Source of the DNA: Syntrophorhabdales bacterium | GTDB lineage: Bacteria > Desulfobacterota > Syntrophorhabdia > Syntrophorhabdales > WCHB1-27 | Assembly: GCA_035541455.1 (NCBI GenBank) | Contig: DATKNH010000082.1 | Location: 1-62,282 of the forward strand | DNA: 62,282 nt | Direction: 5' to 3' | Part shown: positions 43,762 through 52,058 of the stretch, in pieces | How the letters are laid out: each line of letters opens with the position of its first letter | How positions within the stretch are numbered: the stretch's first letter is position 1 | Position numbers and translations under genes: made by a program | The notes under the pieces: model-generated | What the model saw: only the letters and a program-made list of their open reading frames with translations | Databases searched by the model: none | Told to the model about the DNA's origin: nothing

Positions 43762-44920
43762 GGGCAACCGAAGGTTTTGACCGCGGGAGAAGAGCCATGA
43801 GAACAGCGCAGATCACCGGCAGGCAGGTAAGAGTCCACATGGTCGATGGGATTCCGTAGAGGTCAGCTATTTTACCGAGCAAAGGCGCTGCTGTCCCGCC
43901 AGCAGTGATGGAAAGGCCAAGGGTTACACCCGACGCGAACCCGATATGATTGGGCAGGTACCACTGCCCCATCACGATCACCGTACTGGAAGAGAGAAAA
44001 AGAATAAAGCCAATAGGTATCACTGCCATGGTAGCCAGCCGCGCATCACCCAGGAGCAGAAATACAGGCAGCACGAATGTCACGACGATAAGGCTGATCA
44101 GGACTATCCTGCGATAGCCGATCAGGTCCCCCAGCCTGCCGCCGAGCAGAGTACCGAACACGCCACAGGAAAAGTAGACGGTGAGTATGGTACCTGCAGC
44201 AGCGTTGGATTGGTGAAGGACATTGAGCCAATACAGCGGCAGGAAGGTATTAAGTCCGTAAAAGAGAACAGATCTGATAATAATCACTATCATGAGTATC
44301 GTAAAGGCCTTCCACTGGTCTGCCTCTTCTGCCCGCAGCGGGAGAGCGCCTGCCTCAGCTCTTTTCAGGTCCTCTTTCGACAGACGACTGATCATGGGCA
44401 CCAGGAATATGGCAGCTATGACTACAGGAAGAATGAGTAAAAGCGTACCCTTGAGACCGCACGCGAGAACGACGGTGGTGGTGAGTAGCGGTCCGGCTGC
44501 AAACCCGAGCTGCCCGCCCGTGGTAAATATGGCCATCCCGCTTGATTTGTTCTTACCGGCAACTCGATTCACGAGGCGGGCTGCTTCCGGATGGAAAGCC
44601 GCAAGCCCGATCCCGACCACTGCGACAACCGCAAAAATATACCAGTAACTGGGTGCTACACCGATCAGCGCGGTCCCGGCACCGGTAACCAGCATGCTCG
44701 CCGGTATAAGCCAAATCTTCGAAAGCCGGTCAGCAAAATGGCCAAAAAGCGGCTGCATGAGAGAAGAAAAAATGTTGGCGGCAAAAACGATACCCGCAGC
44801 AGCACTGTACGAAAGATGATACTGCACAATAAGGAAGGGAAGGAGGGCTGGCAGAGCCCCCTGGCTGATGTCGGTCGCCAGGTGTCCTATGCCAAGTATA
44901 ATGATACGCCGTCGCTGCAT
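43754..44920 (-). CDS. MFS transporter, fosmidomycin-resistance (Fsr)-like
   Basis: A 388-residue transporter with 12 predicted helices. The opening GIGHLATDISQGALPALLPFL is the Fsr-type signature, and FGHFADRLSK is the loop 2-3 motif. LAAFHPEAARLVNRVAG also fits. These proteins export small toxic compounds; the true substrate here is unknown. It is the first gene of a pair with ubiE. The intergenic space before it includes repeat copy C. Confidence 0.84.
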   Translation of the reverse strand: MQRRRIIILGIGHLATDISQGALPALLPFLIVQYHLSYSAAAGIVFAANIFSSLMQPLFGHFADRLSKIWLIPASMLVTGAGTALIGVAPSYWYIFAVVAVVGIGLAAFHPEAARLVNRVAGKNKSSGMAIFTTGGQLGFAAGPLLTTTVVLACGLKGTLLLILPVVIAAIFLVPMISRLSKEDLKRAEAGALPLRAEEADQWKAFTILMIVIIIRSVLFYGLNTFLPLYWLNVLHQSNAAAGTILTVYFSCGVFGTLLGGRLGDLIGYRRIVLISLIVVTFVLPVFLLLGDARLATMAVIPIGFILFLSSSTVIVMGQWYLPNHIGFASGVTLGLSITAGGTAAPLLGKIADLYGIPSTMWTLTCLPVICAVLMALLPRSKPSVAHG

Positions 44921-44953
44921 ACCTGTCCCGTATCCCTGTACACGTGGCCTATC

Positions 44954-45105
44954 TAGGGTTAATTAGAATTCATGGGCCCGACCCAGCCTTCGCCTGGATA
45001 CCCCGTGCGGCAGCGAGGAGCTTGCCGCAGGCGTACTAAAGTACGTCGAGGAAAAGAGCGACATAGCGACAACGACGGTATGCACGTGAAGGCTAATTAA
45101 CCCTA
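44954..45105. repeat. Dispersed hairpin repeat, copy C
   Basis: A 152-bp element with a perfect 13-bp inverted repeat at its ends: TAGGGTTAATTAG (44954-44966) and its complement (45093-45105). The core has CCCAGCCTTCG and CGGCAGCGA as in copy B, then GTACTAAAGTACG (45033-45045) and CGAGGA as in copy A. The right arm contains the TAG stop of the MBL gene. The AT-rich arms are unrelated to those of the other copies. Confidence 0.68.
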
Positions 45106-45915
45106 CGAGTAAAGGTGATAGAGTCGAGCTACTATCGCCCTATTCAATTCCGGCTCTGTCATTGGTGTATTAGGCTGTTTCGGGTAGGGGTCAGGCGAGC
45201 TTATTCTCTCACCGGCCTCTTCCACGCTCCAGCCCTTCTTGATGGCCGATTTCACCGCTTCAATCCACTGCTCCACAATACCGGACTGCTCCTTAAGGTA
45301 GTCTTTCTTGCAAAGCTCACCGTGCCCGGGGACCACAACCTCTACATCCAGTTCGCCGAGTTTTTTAAGAGATGCAATCCACTGTTCGGGTTGAGACTCG
45401 TGCAGCCATGATTTCTTCTTCTGAAATACGATATCCGTGGTAAAGACCGCTCGCTCCTCAGGAATATACACGCCAATACCACCGTCAGAATGGCCTGGCA
45501 GACGAAACAGTTTTATCGTATGATCACCCACATAAAGATCCGTGTTGTCAGTAATAGCAATATCCGCAAGCCTCACCCGGTATCCTTCCATGAGAGGTGC
45601 AGCTGCCGGATCCATATTCTTGACCGTATCGAGCACTCTGGCTAGAGGCACCTCCGCGAGTTTGTCCCTCGTTGCCTTGGAAGTAATCAGGACGCCGGGG
45701 AAGAAATGGCTGGTCTGCCAGTGATCGGGGTGCTCTTCGGTGTTGATGAGATAGCGTATCTCTCCCTTGCTGACAGCCTCGTTACGCCATTTTACCGCGT
45801 CCGTCGGTTTCATCGGCGTGTCGATCATGACCACCCCTGCCTTGGTGGTCACGAACCCCAGGTTGCATGCGGTCATGCCTGTCTCTACATAAAGATTCTT
45901 TGTAACCTGCAGCAT
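45103..45915 (-). CDS. MBL-fold metallo-hydrolase with altered metal motif
   Basis: A 270-residue metallo-beta-lactamase-fold protein. The metal motif normally HxHxDH reads EEHPDH (INTEEHPDHWQTSHF), so the first His is Glu. Other ligands look intact: His in RLPGHSDGG, Asp in AVFTTDIVF and His in VVPGHGE. The protein may bind a different metal, bind one metal tightly, or use Glu as ligand. Substrate unknown. Its stop codon lies inside the right arm of repeat copy C. Reading starts at the ATG of MLQVTKNLYVETG. Confidence 0.83.
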   Translation of the reverse strand: MLQVTKNLYVETGMTACNLGFVTTKAGVVMIDTPMKPTDAVKWRNEAVSKGEIRYLINTEEHPDHWQTSHFFPGVLITSKATRDKLAEVPLARVLDTVKNMDPAAAPLMEGYRVRLADIAITDNTDLYVGDHTIKLFRLPGHSDGGIGVYIPEERAVFTTDIVFQKKKSWLHESQPEQWIASLKKLGELDVEVVVPGHGELCKKDYLKEQSGIVEQWIEAVKSAIKKGWSVEEAGERISSPDPYPKQPNTPMTEPELNRAIVARLYHLYS

Positions 45916-46215
45916 CTTCTTTGTCTCCTTTCTCCGAGCTTCAGCGAACCGCTATGCCTCCTGGCACAGCATATCGAGCGAATGTAGCATACTGACCCAA
46001 CTCAGTCAACGGATTTTGTTGCAGGGATTTTGTTGCAGGTGTCCTTCAGGACATTCGCCCTGTGTCCGTTTTGCCGCTCATTTTCCTTGACAAGCATGTG
46101 TAAAAAGAGGATAAAGTGCGCAGGCTGCTTAGCCAATTGCAGAGGGGATCATAAAAGCGAAACCTGCAATGCGTATTCAACATCGTGCTCACATAACGGA
46201 CATCTGAAAATTACT

Positions 46216-46653
46216 GTGAACAGACTAAGCGGACTTGTAGTCTTTCTTCTCGGATTCGCGATCTTCTGGCAGGGCCGGAGCCTTTCCATTGGCACGCTGC
46301 ATGCGCCGGGGCCCGGCTTTTTCCCTGCGCTTATCGCCGGAGTGCTCGTCCTTCTCGCACTTATATTGATGATCGGGGGAGGGAAAAAGGAAGGCGAGGA
46401 AGATGCTGTTCCTTTTTCAGCCGTCCTAAGGATGCTGCTGCTCTTTGCCTCGCTCGTCGCCTATTTTCTCCTTCTGGAATATCTGGGCTTCGTCATCGTC
46501 AGTTTCCTTCTCATGTTTTTCCTGTTCTTCTGGGTGGGACGTCAGCGGTGGTATCTGGCCTTCTCGTCGGCTTTCGTCTGCATAGGCTTGGCATATCTTC
46601 TCTTTGAGGTGCTTCTTAAGAGTAATCTTCCGCGAGGCGTTTTCGGGTTCTGA
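46216..46653 (+). CDS. tctB: TctB-type small membrane subunit, tripartite tricarboxylate transporter
   Basis: A protein of about 145 residues with four helices: RLSGLVVFLLGFAIFWQ, GPGFFPALIAGVLVLLALIL, the pair around LLFASLVAYFLLLEYLGFVI, and LAFSSAFVCIGLAYLLFEVLL. The order and the HAPGPGFFP motif are typical of TctB. The start is uncertain; I take GTG 46216 because the first helix begins there. The frame extends to 46030 in Cys-rich, non-membrane sequence that contains a GGATTTTGTTGCAG direct repeat near 46014-46043. It is 2 bp from tctA. The rest of the 300-bp spacer (45916-46215) shows no gene. Confidence 0.8.
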   Translation: MNRLSGLVVFLLGFAIFWQGRSLSIGTLHAPGPGFFPALIAGVLVLLALILMIGGGKKEGEEDAVPFSAVLRMLLLFASLVAYFLLLEYLGFVIVSFLLMFFLFFWVGRQRWYLAFSSAFVCIGLAYLLFEVLLKSNLPRGVFGF

Positions 46654-46655
46654 CT

Positions 46656-48167
46656 ATGGAGTTGCTGCATAACCTTTATCTCGGTTTCAGTGTCACGCTC
46701 CTTCCGGTGAACCTTCTTTTCTGTTTTATTGGCGTTCTTCTCGGAACACTGGTGGGGGTTCTGCCTGGCCTCGGTCCTGCTGCGACGATTGCGCTTCTGC
46801 TGCCCATCACGTTCAGCCTGAGACCGGAAGCGGCAATAATCATGATCGCAGGGATTTACTATGGCGCGCAGTACGGAGGCTCCACCACATCCATCCTCGT
46901 CAACATACCCGGCGAGGCATCGTCCGTAGTTACCTGCCTCGATGGCTACAAGATGGCACGTCAGGGCAGGGCAGGGCCTGCACTGGGCATCTCTGCTTTC
47001 GGCTCGTTTATAGGTGGAACACTGAGCGTCGTGGGTCTGATGCTGCTTGGCCCTTTGCTTGCGCGTTTTGCTCTCAGGTTCGGTCCTCCCGAATACTTCG
47101 CGCTCATGTTCCTCGGTATCGTCATCCTGACGTTCCTTTCCAAAGGATCCATGCTGAAGTGTTTTATTTCAGCGGGACTCGGACTTTTTATAGGAACAAT
47201 AGGGATTGACACCATTTACGGAGTACAACGTTTTACTTACGGCACACTGACGCTGATGGACGGTGTGGGCCTCGTTCCTGTTGCGATGGGATTGTTCGGC
47301 GTAACCGAAGTGTTCGTTAACCTGGAACAGACAGAGGTCCGCGACATTTTCAAGAGCAAGATAAAAGGTCTCCTGCCCACACGAAAGGATTGGGCCGAGT
47401 CATTCGGTCCTATCATGAGAGGTTCTGTGATGGGCTTCTTTCTGGGCATTCTTCCGGGTGGTGGCGCTATTATGGCCTCTTTCGCTTCCTACGCCACAGA
47501 GAAACGTATCTCCCGCCATCCCGAGACTTTCGGTAATGGAGCGATAGCCGGCGTTGCAGGCCCTGAGACCGCCAACAACGCGGCCACGGGCGGCGCCATG
47601 ATCCCGCTTCTTTCTCTGGGTATTCCGTCCAATGTCATCATGGCCCTCTTGATAGGGGCGATGATGATCCACGGCATCAAGCCGAACGCCTTTCTGGTCA
47701 GTGAGCATCCGCAAGTCTTCTGGGGTGTCATCACGTCCATGTATGTAGGGAATGTTATTCTTCTGGTGCTCAACCTTCCGCTTATTCCCGTCTGGGTCCG
47801 GCTCCTTAAGATTCCCTACGGCATACTCTTCCCGCTGATCCTGCTCTTCTGTTTGATAGGCGTCTACACCGTGAATAACAACGCCTATGAAATCCTGATC
47901 ATGCTTATTTTCGGCGTGATCGGCTACGTGATGCGCAAGACGGGTTTCGAGCCCGCCCCCCTGCTCTTTGCCATGGTTATCGGTCCGATCATGGAAACAG
48001 CATTGCGCCAGTCATTGCTTGCTTCTCGCGGCAATTTCTCGGTCTTTTTGTATCGTCCGATCTCTGCGGTATTGCTTGGAGCAGCAGGTCTTATTTTACT
48101 GAGTTCGCTCATCCCCAGGGTGGGGAAACAGAGAGAGACCATCATCCAAGAAACCCCTGATGACTAA
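46656..48167 (+). CDS. tctA: TctA-type large membrane subunit, tripartite tricarboxylate transporter
   Basis: A 503-residue permease with about 12 helices. The N-terminal GTLVGVLPGLGPAATIALLLPITF and IAGIYYGAQYGGSTTSILVNIPGE blocks are TctA signatures, as is GPETANNAATGGAMIPLLSLGIPSN. It uses an ion gradient to import a carboxylate delivered by a TctC protein. No tctC is adjacent; the orphan at 3.3-4.3 kb is one possible partner. Confidence 0.93.
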   Translation: MELLHNLYLGFSVTLLPVNLLFCFIGVLLGTLVGVLPGLGPAATIALLLPITFSLRPEAAIIMIAGIYYGAQYGGSTTSILVNIPGEASSVVTCLDGYKMARQGRAGPALGISAFGSFIGGTLSVVGLMLLGPLLARFALRFGPPEYFALMFLGIVILTFLSKGSMLKCFISAGLGLFIGTIGIDTIYGVQRFTYGTLTLMDGVGLVPVAMGLFGVTEVFVNLEQTEVRDIFKSKIKGLLPTRKDWAESFGPIMRGSVMGFFLGILPGGGAIMASFASYATEKRISRHPETFGNGAIAGVAGPETANNAATGGAMIPLLSLGIPSNVIMALLIGAMMIHGIKPNAFLVSEHPQVFWGVITSMYVGNVILLVLNLPLIPVWVRLLKIPYGILFPLILLFCLIGVYTVNNNAYEILIMLIFGVIGYVMRKTGFEPAPLLFAMVIGPIMETALRQSLLASRGNFSVFLYRPISAVLLGAAGLILLSSLIPRVGKQRETIIQETPDD

Positions 48168-48203
48168 ATGGCCACTCTCCTTCACCCGATAGGCAGTATA
48201 CTC

Positions 48204-48227
48204 CACAATATTCCATCTTGGATTGTG
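48204..48227. terminator. Hairpin after tctA
   Basis: CACAATATTCCA-TCT-TGGATTGTG forms a stem of CACAA/TTGTG plus TCCA/TGGA, in the gap between tctA and the convergent Spy-like gene. An AT-rich stretch follows but no clean T-run. Confidence 0.4.
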
Positions 48228-48258
48228 ATGATATTCTTTAGGATTTCGAGATTAGGAT

Positions 48259-48675
48259 TTAGAACTTATCCTTTTCTCGGGGCGGTTTGAGGAACGCTCC
48301 CTCTCTCGCGTGGCGACGTCTCTCGAATCGTTCCCTCAGTTCGTCGAGCTTCTTCTTTTGCTCATCATTAAGCTCTTGTCTGATTTGCGAGAAGCCGTCA
48401 TCCATAATGCTATCTATTTCCGGTCGTCTCTGGAGAAAGTATTCACGGAGCTTCTCTTCTGTCTGCTCGACAATTTTTTGCACCGCGACTTTCTGCTCCT
48501 CCGTGAGGCTGAGATCCTTCGAGAGCCTTTTCATGATGAAAGCCGTTCTGCTGCCGTGCTCGCCCGGAAAGAAAGAATGGTGACGCTGGAAATAGAGCCG
48601 GGTGCCTACTGAGCCGACCAGAACACCGACGATGAACACGAGCGCTACCCCGACTATGAGCTTCCCTTTATTCAT
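48259..48675 (-). CDS. Spy/CpxP/ZraP-like periplasmic protein (membrane anchored)
   Basis: A 138-residue protein with an N-terminal anchor (LIVGVALVFIVGVLVGSVGTRLYF) and a helical body. Its LSLTEEQKVAVQKIVEQTEEKL and LNDEQKKKLDELRERFERRRH stretches are LTxxQ-type motifs of the Spy/CpxP/CnrR family, which buffer unfolded proteins or sense metals. It is the last gene of the minus-strand trio with an ECF sigma factor, so it may act as a sensor or target in envelope stress. Confidence 0.75.
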   Translation of the reverse strand: MNKGKLIVGVALVFIVGVLVGSVGTRLYFQRHHSFFPGEHGSRTAFIMKRLSKDLSLTEEQKVAVQKIVEQTEEKLREYFLQRRPEIDSIMDDGFSQIRQELNDEQKKKLDELRERFERRRHAREGAFLKPPREKDKF

Positions 48676-48684
48676 GCGCCCTCC

Positions 48685-49008
48685 TTATACCCCGAACAGG
48701 TGCACCAGTGCTGAGTCTTCCACCGCCGTTAGAACCAACTGCACGATATCATACTCAAAAAGCGCATTCATAGCGAATGAAAGAGCAGCGAGCACTGCCA
48801 TTAATAATGAGGTGGCAGGCGCAAGCCGCCAGACAAGATGCTCGAAGGTGGGCAGATACCCGGGCGCAGAGCTACAGGTACCCATGTGGCGGATGCGCAC
48901 CATGACGCTGTCCTGCCATTGCTCTCCCACTGGCAATCTTTCCTTCGCCCGGTATGCCTCCCGCAATATTCCTGTGAGCTTCTCCAGCTCCTTTCCGGAG
49001 AGTTTCAT
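48685..49008 (-). CDS. Probable membrane anti-sigma factor
   Basis: A 107-residue protein with a cytosolic N-terminal region (KLSGKELEKLTGILREAYRAKERLPV, then WQDSVMVRIRHMG) and one helix (LAPATSLLMAVLAALSFAMNAL). It overlaps the ECF sigma gene by 4 bp, the classic arrangement of an anti-sigma factor. No zinc (HxxxCxxC) motif is visible. The role is assigned mainly from position. Confidence 0.6.
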   Translation of the reverse strand: MKLSGKELEKLTGILREAYRAKERLPVGEQWQDSVMVRIRHMGTCSSAPGYLPTFEHLVWRLAPATSLLMAVLAALSFAMNALFEYDIVQLVLTAVEDSALVHLFGV

Positions 49009-49664
49009 GTATCACTCCTTTTGTGTTTGGCCGCCCCCGTGAGCAACGCCCGCAGCTTCTTGCGGGAGCGAAATAACCGCACTTTCACGTTTGCCGTGCT
49101 CCAGCCCAGAAGGATGGCAGCTTCCTTGAGAGAATGCCCCTCAAGATAGACCAGCTCAAGTACCATTCTGTCCTCAGCAGACAATCTATCCAGGGCCCAG
49201 TCCAACACTTCCCGAGCCTCCTTCTGCAGGCCCGCCTCATTGAAGGACCGGCTTGAGTTGTCGTACAGAGCCGCATTCAACCATGCTTCATGCTCTTCCG
49301 TGAGGGAACTCATCGGCAGTTCGCGGGACTTGTAATGCTCACGCCAGAAATCATAGCAGGTCCTGACCGCAATCACAGAGAGCCAATGGCCGAAGCTTTT
49401 GCCCTTGAATGTCGGCAATGACTGGAAGCTCCTCACGAATACGTCCTGCATCGTCTCTTCTATCTCATCGTAAGGTACATGTTTCTTAACGATGGCCAGA
49501 ACAATGTGCTGGTATCGTTTCATCAGGCTCTCAAAAGCGTTCACGTTGCCGGCGACAACCTGACGTATTATCAGTTCATCATCATCCGGACTGCGGCTGT
49601 CTATCACCACGCCGTACCTTTCAGTCTCATCGCAGGGCGCCTCGACTCTGCACGGCATAGCCAT
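49005..49664 (-). CDS. ECF-type RNA polymerase sigma factor
   Basis: A 219-residue sigma-70 family protein of the extracytoplasmic-function group. Region 2 reads FESLMKRYQHIVLAIVKKHV with EIEETMQDVFVRSFQSLPTFKG, and region 4 reads RLSAEDRMVLELVYLEGHSLKEAAILLGWSTANVKVRLFRSRKKLR split over its helix-turn-helix. It probably directs transcription of its own operon and of the divergent Spy-like gene at 50152. The trio sigma / anchor protein / Spy-like resembles a CnrYXH-type stress switch. Confidence 0.9.
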   Translation of the reverse strand: MAMPCRVEAPCDETERYGVVIDSRSPDDDELIIRQVVAGNVNAFESLMKRYQHIVLAIVKKHVPYDEIEETMQDVFVRSFQSLPTFKGKSFGHWLSVIAVRTCYDFWREHYKSRELPMSSLTEEHEAWLNAALYDNSSRSFNEAGLQKEAREVLDWALDRLSAEDRMVLELVYLEGHSLKEAAILLGWSTANVKVRLFRSRKKLRALLTGAAKHKRSDT

Positions 49665-49776
49665 GACAACCCCGTCTAAACCATTCTATCTGAATCGGTT
49701 TGACGCTTCAAACCACGAGTCCCGTCATCAAAGTTGAAGCGATTTCCATCTTCTCGAGATTCCGGCTCATTCGTCA

Positions 49777-49893
49777 TGTAACGTTACACAACGTGACATT
49801 ACGTGTGTCCTAACCTAAAGTCGCAAACCAAAAGAGAAAAGTTACAACAGTACGTCCAATCATGGTTGTAACCTTTTTCTAATCGCCCACGAC
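49777..49893. promoter_or_regulatory. Candidate ECF promoter and palindromes in the divergent region
   Basis: The 487-bp interval 49665-50151 separates the ECF operon from the second Spy-like gene. It has a perfect palindrome TGTAACGTTACA (49777-49788) and an inverted pair GTTACAAC (49841-49848) / GTTGTAAC (49865-49872). On the plus strand GTAACC (49868) is followed after 16 bp by CGAC (49890), the spacing and style of an ECF -35/-10 pair. The repeated GTAAC word on both strands suggests shared control. Confidence 0.4.
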
Positions 49894-49967
49894 TTAATGA
49901 AGTATATGGTCCAACGAGCGACAATATTCAACACCGAGATTACACATACCGGACCCTTCCGGCAATC

Positions 49968-50011
49968 GGGCGGTGACACCCCCCCAACCCTTATCGATAC
50001 CGTCACCGCCC
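49968..50011 (+). other. Leader hairpin upstream of the second Spy-like gene
   Basis: GGGCGGTGAC (49968-49977) pairs perfectly with GTCACCGCCC (50002-50011) around a 24-nt C-rich loop. It lies about 140 nt ahead of the ATG at 50152, within the presumed 5' untranslated leader if the candidate ECF promoter is used. No T-run follows, so attenuation is uncertain. Confidence 0.45.
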
Positions 50012-50151
50012 GTGCCGTCCGGCTTCGAGACCAAGAGGGCAGACCGCTCGCTTGGAAGATGCGAAGTCCCCGAAGGGGGGAAGCCCGTCCTTTAGGCTCG
50101 GAAGATGGAAGAGAAGAAAACGTACGATGGAATTCAAATAAGGAGGGAAAC

Positions 50152-50736
50152 ATGAAAACGTGGTCTCTGATTGCGGCTGTGCTATTCTCGACTTTTTTTG
50201 TGACCGGTGTCTTTGCAGCGCCGACTGATACAGGTCCGACGCCTCCCGGCCAGGCTCCTGTGGGTCAATACGCTACCCCCAAAGCTCCGCCTGGGCCTAT
50301 GCATGGCTGGCGCGGCCCTGGATTTGGAGCACGGCAGCGTATGGTATCCTACCTCGGCCTCACGCCGGAACAGATAAACAAGATGCGGGAACTGAGGGGC
50401 CGCTATCGGAACGAAACACACGACCTGAGGTATGATCTGGCTATAAAAAGAACGGAGATGCGAAAACTCTTTACAGATCCTAAGGTAAACGAAGCGACGC
50501 TCATGGCAAAGCAGAAAGAAATAAGCTCGCTGACACAACAACTCATGGACAAAAGAGCGCAGATGAAGATCGAGTGGAGAAAGATCCTTACAGCGGAGCA
50601 GATTCAGAAACTCGACAGTATTCTACCCGTAACCGGCCATCATGGAATGGGAGGCGGAATGGGTGACGGAATGAGACATGGAATGATGGCGCCGCATATG
50701 GGGTACGGCGGTATGGGACCAGGCCGCAGCGAATAA
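50152..50736 (+). CDS. Spy/ZraP-like periplasmic protein with Gly/Met/His-rich tail
   Basis: A 194-residue exported protein. The signal peptide ends near GVFA. The helical body has YLGLTPEQINKMRELRGRY and ILTAEQIQKLDSILPV, two LTxxQ motifs typical of Spy/CpxP. The tail is rich in His, Met and Gly (HHGMGGGMGDGMRHGMM), suggesting metal binding (copper or zinc). AGGAGGG precedes ATG 50152; the frame is open to 49897 but covers the leader hairpin. It probably belongs to the regulon of the divergent ECF sigma factor. Confidence 0.82.
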   Translation: MKTWSLIAAVLFSTFFVTGVFAAPTDTGPTPPGQAPVGQYATPKAPPGPMHGWRGPGFGARQRMVSYLGLTPEQINKMRELRGRYRNETHDLRYDLAIKRTEMRKLFTDPKVNEATLMAKQKEISSLTQQLMDKRAQMKIEWRKILTAEQIQKLDSILPVTGHHGMGGGMGDGMRHGMMAPHMGYGGMGPGRSE

Positions 50737-50834
50737 ACTGCTTCACCCGAAATGCAGCACCGGTAATATGCTATAATAATTTCCGGGCGCCGGTTGGCCG
50801 CGGTGCCCGGCGAAAGCATGACAAGGAGCTGCAT

Positions 50835-51995
50835 ATGACCAGTTCAGGTTGGTTGACGTTTGTTGGGTCCCGGAATGGGAAGCGCCGGCGCATTCTGATC
50901 CCACTGCTTGCCCTTCTTCTTCTCGTATCCTGCAAAACCCCTTTTCCACCAGAGCCTCAAAAGGGTGACGTACGGGTCATAGACGGTGTCGAGTATATCT
51001 ACGGTAAAAACCCGAAGTATATGCAAAATCCACAGGAACCGTTGTATGTGTGGCTGCGCAGAGATCAGTACGGACCTGATACACTCGATGATTTTGCATT
51101 TCGGGCACCGGTTCCCTCAGAAAAGGAAAATGCCCTGAAAGCAAGGCTTGACAAGCTTGAGGCCGAGTACAATAAGAAAATGGGGATACCTTCGCAGCCA
51201 ACTCCGCCCAAAGGGTCTGCGGCGGGTTCCGTCAGCACTGCTTCAATTGGAGGAGTCGCACGGCCCGGTTCGATCAATCCCGCTCCTAAATTGAAGCGTC
51301 GCGTGCTTGTTTTACCGATGGCTGGCGCGACTGATCCTCAATCCCAACAAATCGCTGAACGTGTCACCGCCAGACTCATAGTAAATCTGGAAAACACGGG
51401 CGTCATCCTGTGCATCGATCCCCAGTCCATAGGGTTTCGCGGTGACGTTGCTCAACCCACAGCCATGAGGGGCCTTGATGAAGTCCAGGGTATACAAGCC
51501 GTCGTGCAGGGCACTGTCTTTGACACGCCGGGCACTGCGAACAAGAAAATTTCATTTACTATCTACAATGCAGAAACAGGGTTGATTCTGAGGCAGTTAA
51601 CGGGAAATGGCGCTTTCCTGACAAAGGAGCAGGGCGCTACTTCTCCTGCAGAGAGCAACAAGGTGATAGACCTTGGCATCGAACCGATAGCGCAGGATAT
51701 TGCGAAAATCATCTCCTCGCTGGATTGGCACGCACGTGTTGCCTCGACACAACAGGGTAAAATTTTCATCAATGCAGGCAAGTTGTCCGGGCTGGAAAGA
51801 GGAGACACTCTCGAGGTCTATGCGTCCGGTGGTGAGGTTGTGGACGCGACAACCAAGACCTCCCTCGGAAAAATGAAGGGAGATTACAGGGGAGAAATTG
51901 AGGTCGTAGAGTTCGTAGGCGCAGATGCGTCGTTGGCGAGATCGAAGAAGGGAGACAAGTTTGCCCCAACCGATCTCGTCTACCTGGGCAAATGA
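50835..51995 (+). CDS. Lipoprotein with CsgG/FlgT-like domains
   Basis: A 386-residue lipoprotein (lipobox LLVSC near residue 33). A coiled segment (ENALKARLDKLEAEYNKKMG) and a Pro/Gly/Ser linker lead to a CsgG-like nucleotide-free alpha/beta region (RVLVLPMAGATDPQSQQIAERV, then VQGIQAVVQGTV). The C-terminal part QGKIFINAGKLSGLERGDTLEVY resembles the small C-terminal domain of the flagellar protein FlgT. An outer-membrane assembly role is possible. The start may be ATG 50835 or a later codon nearer the lipobox. Confidence 0.65.
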   Translation: MTSSGWLTFVGSRNGKRRRILIPLLALLLLVSCKTPFPPEPQKGDVRVIDGVEYIYGKNPKYMQNPQEPLYVWLRRDQYGPDTLDDFAFRAPVPSEKENALKARLDKLEAEYNKKMGIPSQPTPPKGSAAGSVSTASIGGVARPGSINPAPKLKRRVLVLPMAGATDPQSQQIAERVTARLIVNLENTGVILCIDPQSIGFRGDVAQPTAMRGLDEVQGIQAVVQGTVFDTPGTANKKISFTIYNAETGLILRQLTGNGAFLTKEQGATSPAESNKVIDLGIEPIAQDIAKIISSLDWHARVASTQQGKIFINAGKLSGLERGDTLEVYASGGEVVDATTKTSLGKMKGDYRGEIEVVEFVGADASLARSKKGDKFAPTDLVYLGK

Positions 51996-52058
51996 GTGCC
52001 ACGGGCGGTCTTCTAACACGCTCGACAAGAACAAACCCTATTTAGGACGGTGCTGCCT

